From Kordia sp. TARA_039_SRF (GTDB taxonomy: Bacteria > Bacteroidota > Bacteroidia > Flavobacteriales > Flavobacteriaceae), in NCBI GenBank assembly GCA_006383075.2, contig SMNH02000001.1, positions 186,001 through 250,000 of the forward strand: 64,000 nucleotides of DNA, given 5' to 3'. Numbering within the stretch: position 1 is the stretch's first letter; each line of letters opens with the position of its first letter. This document shows, piece by piece, positions 62,656 through 64,000 of the stretch. A program made the translations under genes and the position numbers. A model generated the notes under the pieces. The model saw nothing but the letters and a program-made list of their open reading frames with translations, had not been told where the DNA came from and made no database searches.

Positions 62656-63312
62656 TCATCTTTTTATTAATTCTTCTATAAAACTTGTTTGTATTTCGGT
62701 AAAATCTTTGAAAACATAATCAGCGTGTCCCAACGTTTCTTCAGAACCGATTCCGATAGAAATCATTTCTGCGGTGTTGGCAGCGGTGACACCTGCTACG
62801 GAGTCTTCAAATACAATACAGTTTTTGGGTGCGATTTTTAGTTTTTTGGCAGCAATGAGAAATACTTCTGGGTCTGGTTTTGCTTTGCTCACGTCATTTC
62901 CGTCTACAATAGCTTCAAACACATTAAATAGTCCTACTTTTTGTAGAATTTTGCGTGCATTTTTACTGGCAGAACCCAATGCAATTCCTTGCTGTATTTC
63001 TTGTAAATAGTTTAGTGTTTTAGGGACATCTGGCAGAATTTCTCCAGCGTCCATTTGTGCGATGTGTGATAAATAGTTATCATTTTTCTCCGCCATGTAT
63101 TTCATGAACTCTTCTTCAGAGAGCGTCACATTTCCCCAGCCAAGAATAATTTCAAGGGAGCGTACTCTGCTAACACCTTTGAGTTGTTCATTTTGTTCGA
63201 GCGTGATGTCAAAACCTAGCTCGTTGGCAAGTTGTTTCCAAGCGAGGTAATGGTATTTAGCAGTATCTACAATGACACCATCTAAATCGAATATAAATCC
63301 TTTTTTATTCAT
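62656..63312 (-). CDS. pgmB: Beta-phosphoglucomutase
   Basis: 218 residues, HAD superfamily with small cap domain. The nucleophile D9 and acid/base D11 are in FIFDLDGVIVD; other motifs are LGSASKNARKIL, KPDPEVFL and IVFEDSVAGVTAA. It converts beta-glucose-1-phosphate to glucose-6-phosphate, linking the GH65 enzyme to glycolysis (pgi). The cap residues around LKGVSRVRSLE match beta-PGM rather than general phosphatases. It starts 8 bases after the transporter gene ends, so they are co-transcribed. Confidence 0.95.
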   Translation of the reverse strand: MNKKGFIFDLDGVIVDTAKYHYLAWKQLANELGFDITLEQNEQLKGVSRVRSLEIILGWGNVTLSEEEFMKYMAEKNDNYLSHIAQMDAGEILPDVPKTLNYLQEIQQGIALGSASKNARKILQKVGLFNVFEAIVDGNDVSKAKPDPEVFLIAAKKLKIAPKNCIVFEDSVAGVTAANTAEMISIGIGSEETLGHADYVFKDFTEIQTSFIEELIKR

Positions 63313-63320
63313 TCGTACGT

Positions 63321-64000
63321 TTATGATTCTTCTTCAGTTTGGTAACTAATAGCATTTTTGTCTGTAATTAAGAAATTACAAAGTCCCGCAATAATCAAAC
63401 TCACTCCCGCGAGTATCATTGCGTTAATGGCACCTTCTCCAAATAATCCAGAAATAAAGTTGATTCCGCCCAAAGCGGCAATAATTTGAGGAATTACAAT
63501 AAACATATTGAAGATTCCCATGATGACGCCCATTTTTTTAGGATCAACGGAACTTGATAGCATAGCATACGGCATGGAGAGAATGCTTCCCCAAGCAAAT
63601 CCAATAAGCACAAAGCTTGCAATCAAATATTCAGGAGACGGCACAAAATACATCAAGATAAATCCGATTCCTCCCATAATTAGTGAAGCCATGTGTACAT
63701 ATTTTCGATTGATTCTTCTTCGAGAAGTGTATACTACAAGAATGAGCGCAAATAACATAGACGATAAACCGTATGTTCCCATGTATGAACCAACTAGGTT
63801 GGACGATTTTTGGAACTTGTCATTGTTTACCCAATACCATGTTTTTTGGTCTTCAAATGAATCTGTAATGGTGTTTAAGTAACTTGCCCTTTCTGTAGGC
63901 TCTGGAATTGCGTAATATGCTGCTTCATATTTCTTACCCAAAGCCAAATCTTTTACAAGCGTATCTTTGATAGCATTTTTTATTAGTAAACTATCAGCTT
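63321..64000 (-). CDS. MFS sugar transporter, C-terminal part (5' end outside the window)
   Basis: The frame stays open to the right edge of the window, so only the last ~225 residues are present; an internal TTG at 63947 is not the start. Five transmembrane segments are seen, for example SSMLFALILVVYT, ASLIMGGIGFILMYFV, YLIASFVLIGFAWGSILSMP and IMGIFNMFIVIPQIIAALGG. WGSILSMPYAMLSSSVDPKKMGVIMGIFN resembles the SLC45/sucrose-maltose type MFS proteins of Bacteroidota. Encoded ahead of pgmB and GH65, it most likely brings maltose into the cytoplasm. Confidence 0.88.
   Translation of the reverse strand, partial: ADSLLIKNAIKDTLVKDLALGKKYEAAYYAIPEPTERASYLNTITDSFEDQKTWYWVNNDKFQKSSNLVGSYMGTYGLSSMLFALILVVYTSRRRINRKYVHMASLIMGGIGFILMYFVPSPEYLIASFVLIGFAWGSILSMPYAMLSSSVDPKKMGVIMGIFNMFIVIPQIIAALGGINFISGLFGEGAINAMILAGVSLIIAGLCNFLITDKNAISYQTEEES

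Overview
The window looks like a chromosomal segment of a marine-type Flavobacteriaceae (Bacteroidota). The evidence is low GC content, start regions without Shine-Dalgarno sequences, promoters of the TTG-N19-TAnnTTTG type, type IX secretion (T9SS) C-terminal domains, three TonB-dependent receptors with carboxypeptidase-like N-domains, and GG-leader peptides of the 'CFB-type' family. The gene content resembles Kordia-like genomes, but that is an impression and was not tested.

Layout. 1-12.9 kb is housekeeping: the end of a T9SS surface protein, ileS (with a swapped GXHH signature), a one-cysteine DksA/TraR-like protein, lspA, 5-formyl-THF cyclo-ligase, a Fic protein, uvrC and a patatin/BamA-like outer-membrane protein. 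13.2-16.7 kb is aromatic amino acid breakdown: hmgA, hppD and a tryptophan 2,3-dioxygenase. 16.85-17.29 kb holds two tandem copies of a small RNA gene, each with its own promoter and terminator. 17.4-21.4 kb, all on the minus strand, holds a Cys-rich GG-leader peptide, a DUF4214-like lipoprotein, a T9SS protein and a membrane TPR-AraC regulator. 21.6-26.3 kb is an operon of a DUF3108 protein, a second dioxygenase paralogue, an M23 peptidase and pgi. 26.5-33.3 kb has two near-duplicate TonB receptors separated by a second GG-leader peptide and a divergent nucleotidyltransferase. 33.4-39.7 kb has a small membrane protein, a secreted nuclease/phosphatase, a third TonB receptor and its surface lipoprotein.

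39.9-50.4 kb holds a prolyl oligopeptidase and then what I think is the most interesting block: a third GG-leader peptide of 58 residues, a second TPR-AraC regulator, a three-gene operon ending in an SdpB-sized HTTM membrane protein, a paralogous small secreted protein, and an outer-membrane barrel. A 28-bp perfect palindrome upstream of the peptide and two direct copies of its core, 22 bp apart, upstream of the HTTM operon suggest one regulon. A stem-loop with a conserved 12-nt loop, followed by AGAGTARGWA, sits in the presumed 5' UTRs of four genes in two separate clusters (17.7, 18.4, 44.6 and 46.9 kb). I do not recognise it.

50.4-64 kb holds msrA and a minus-strand maltose/starch utilisation cluster: MFS transporter (cut by the window end), beta-phosphoglucomutase, GH65 phosphorylase, a GH13 lipoprotein, a CBM plus double-esterase lipoprotein, GH31, and a second GH13 lipoprotein. 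Glucose-1-phosphate from the phosphorylase feeds the mutase, and pgi elsewhere in the window continues the route. Gaps in this part are full of dispersed palindromic repeats. I see no tRNA, rRNA, CRISPR array, transposase or phage gene.
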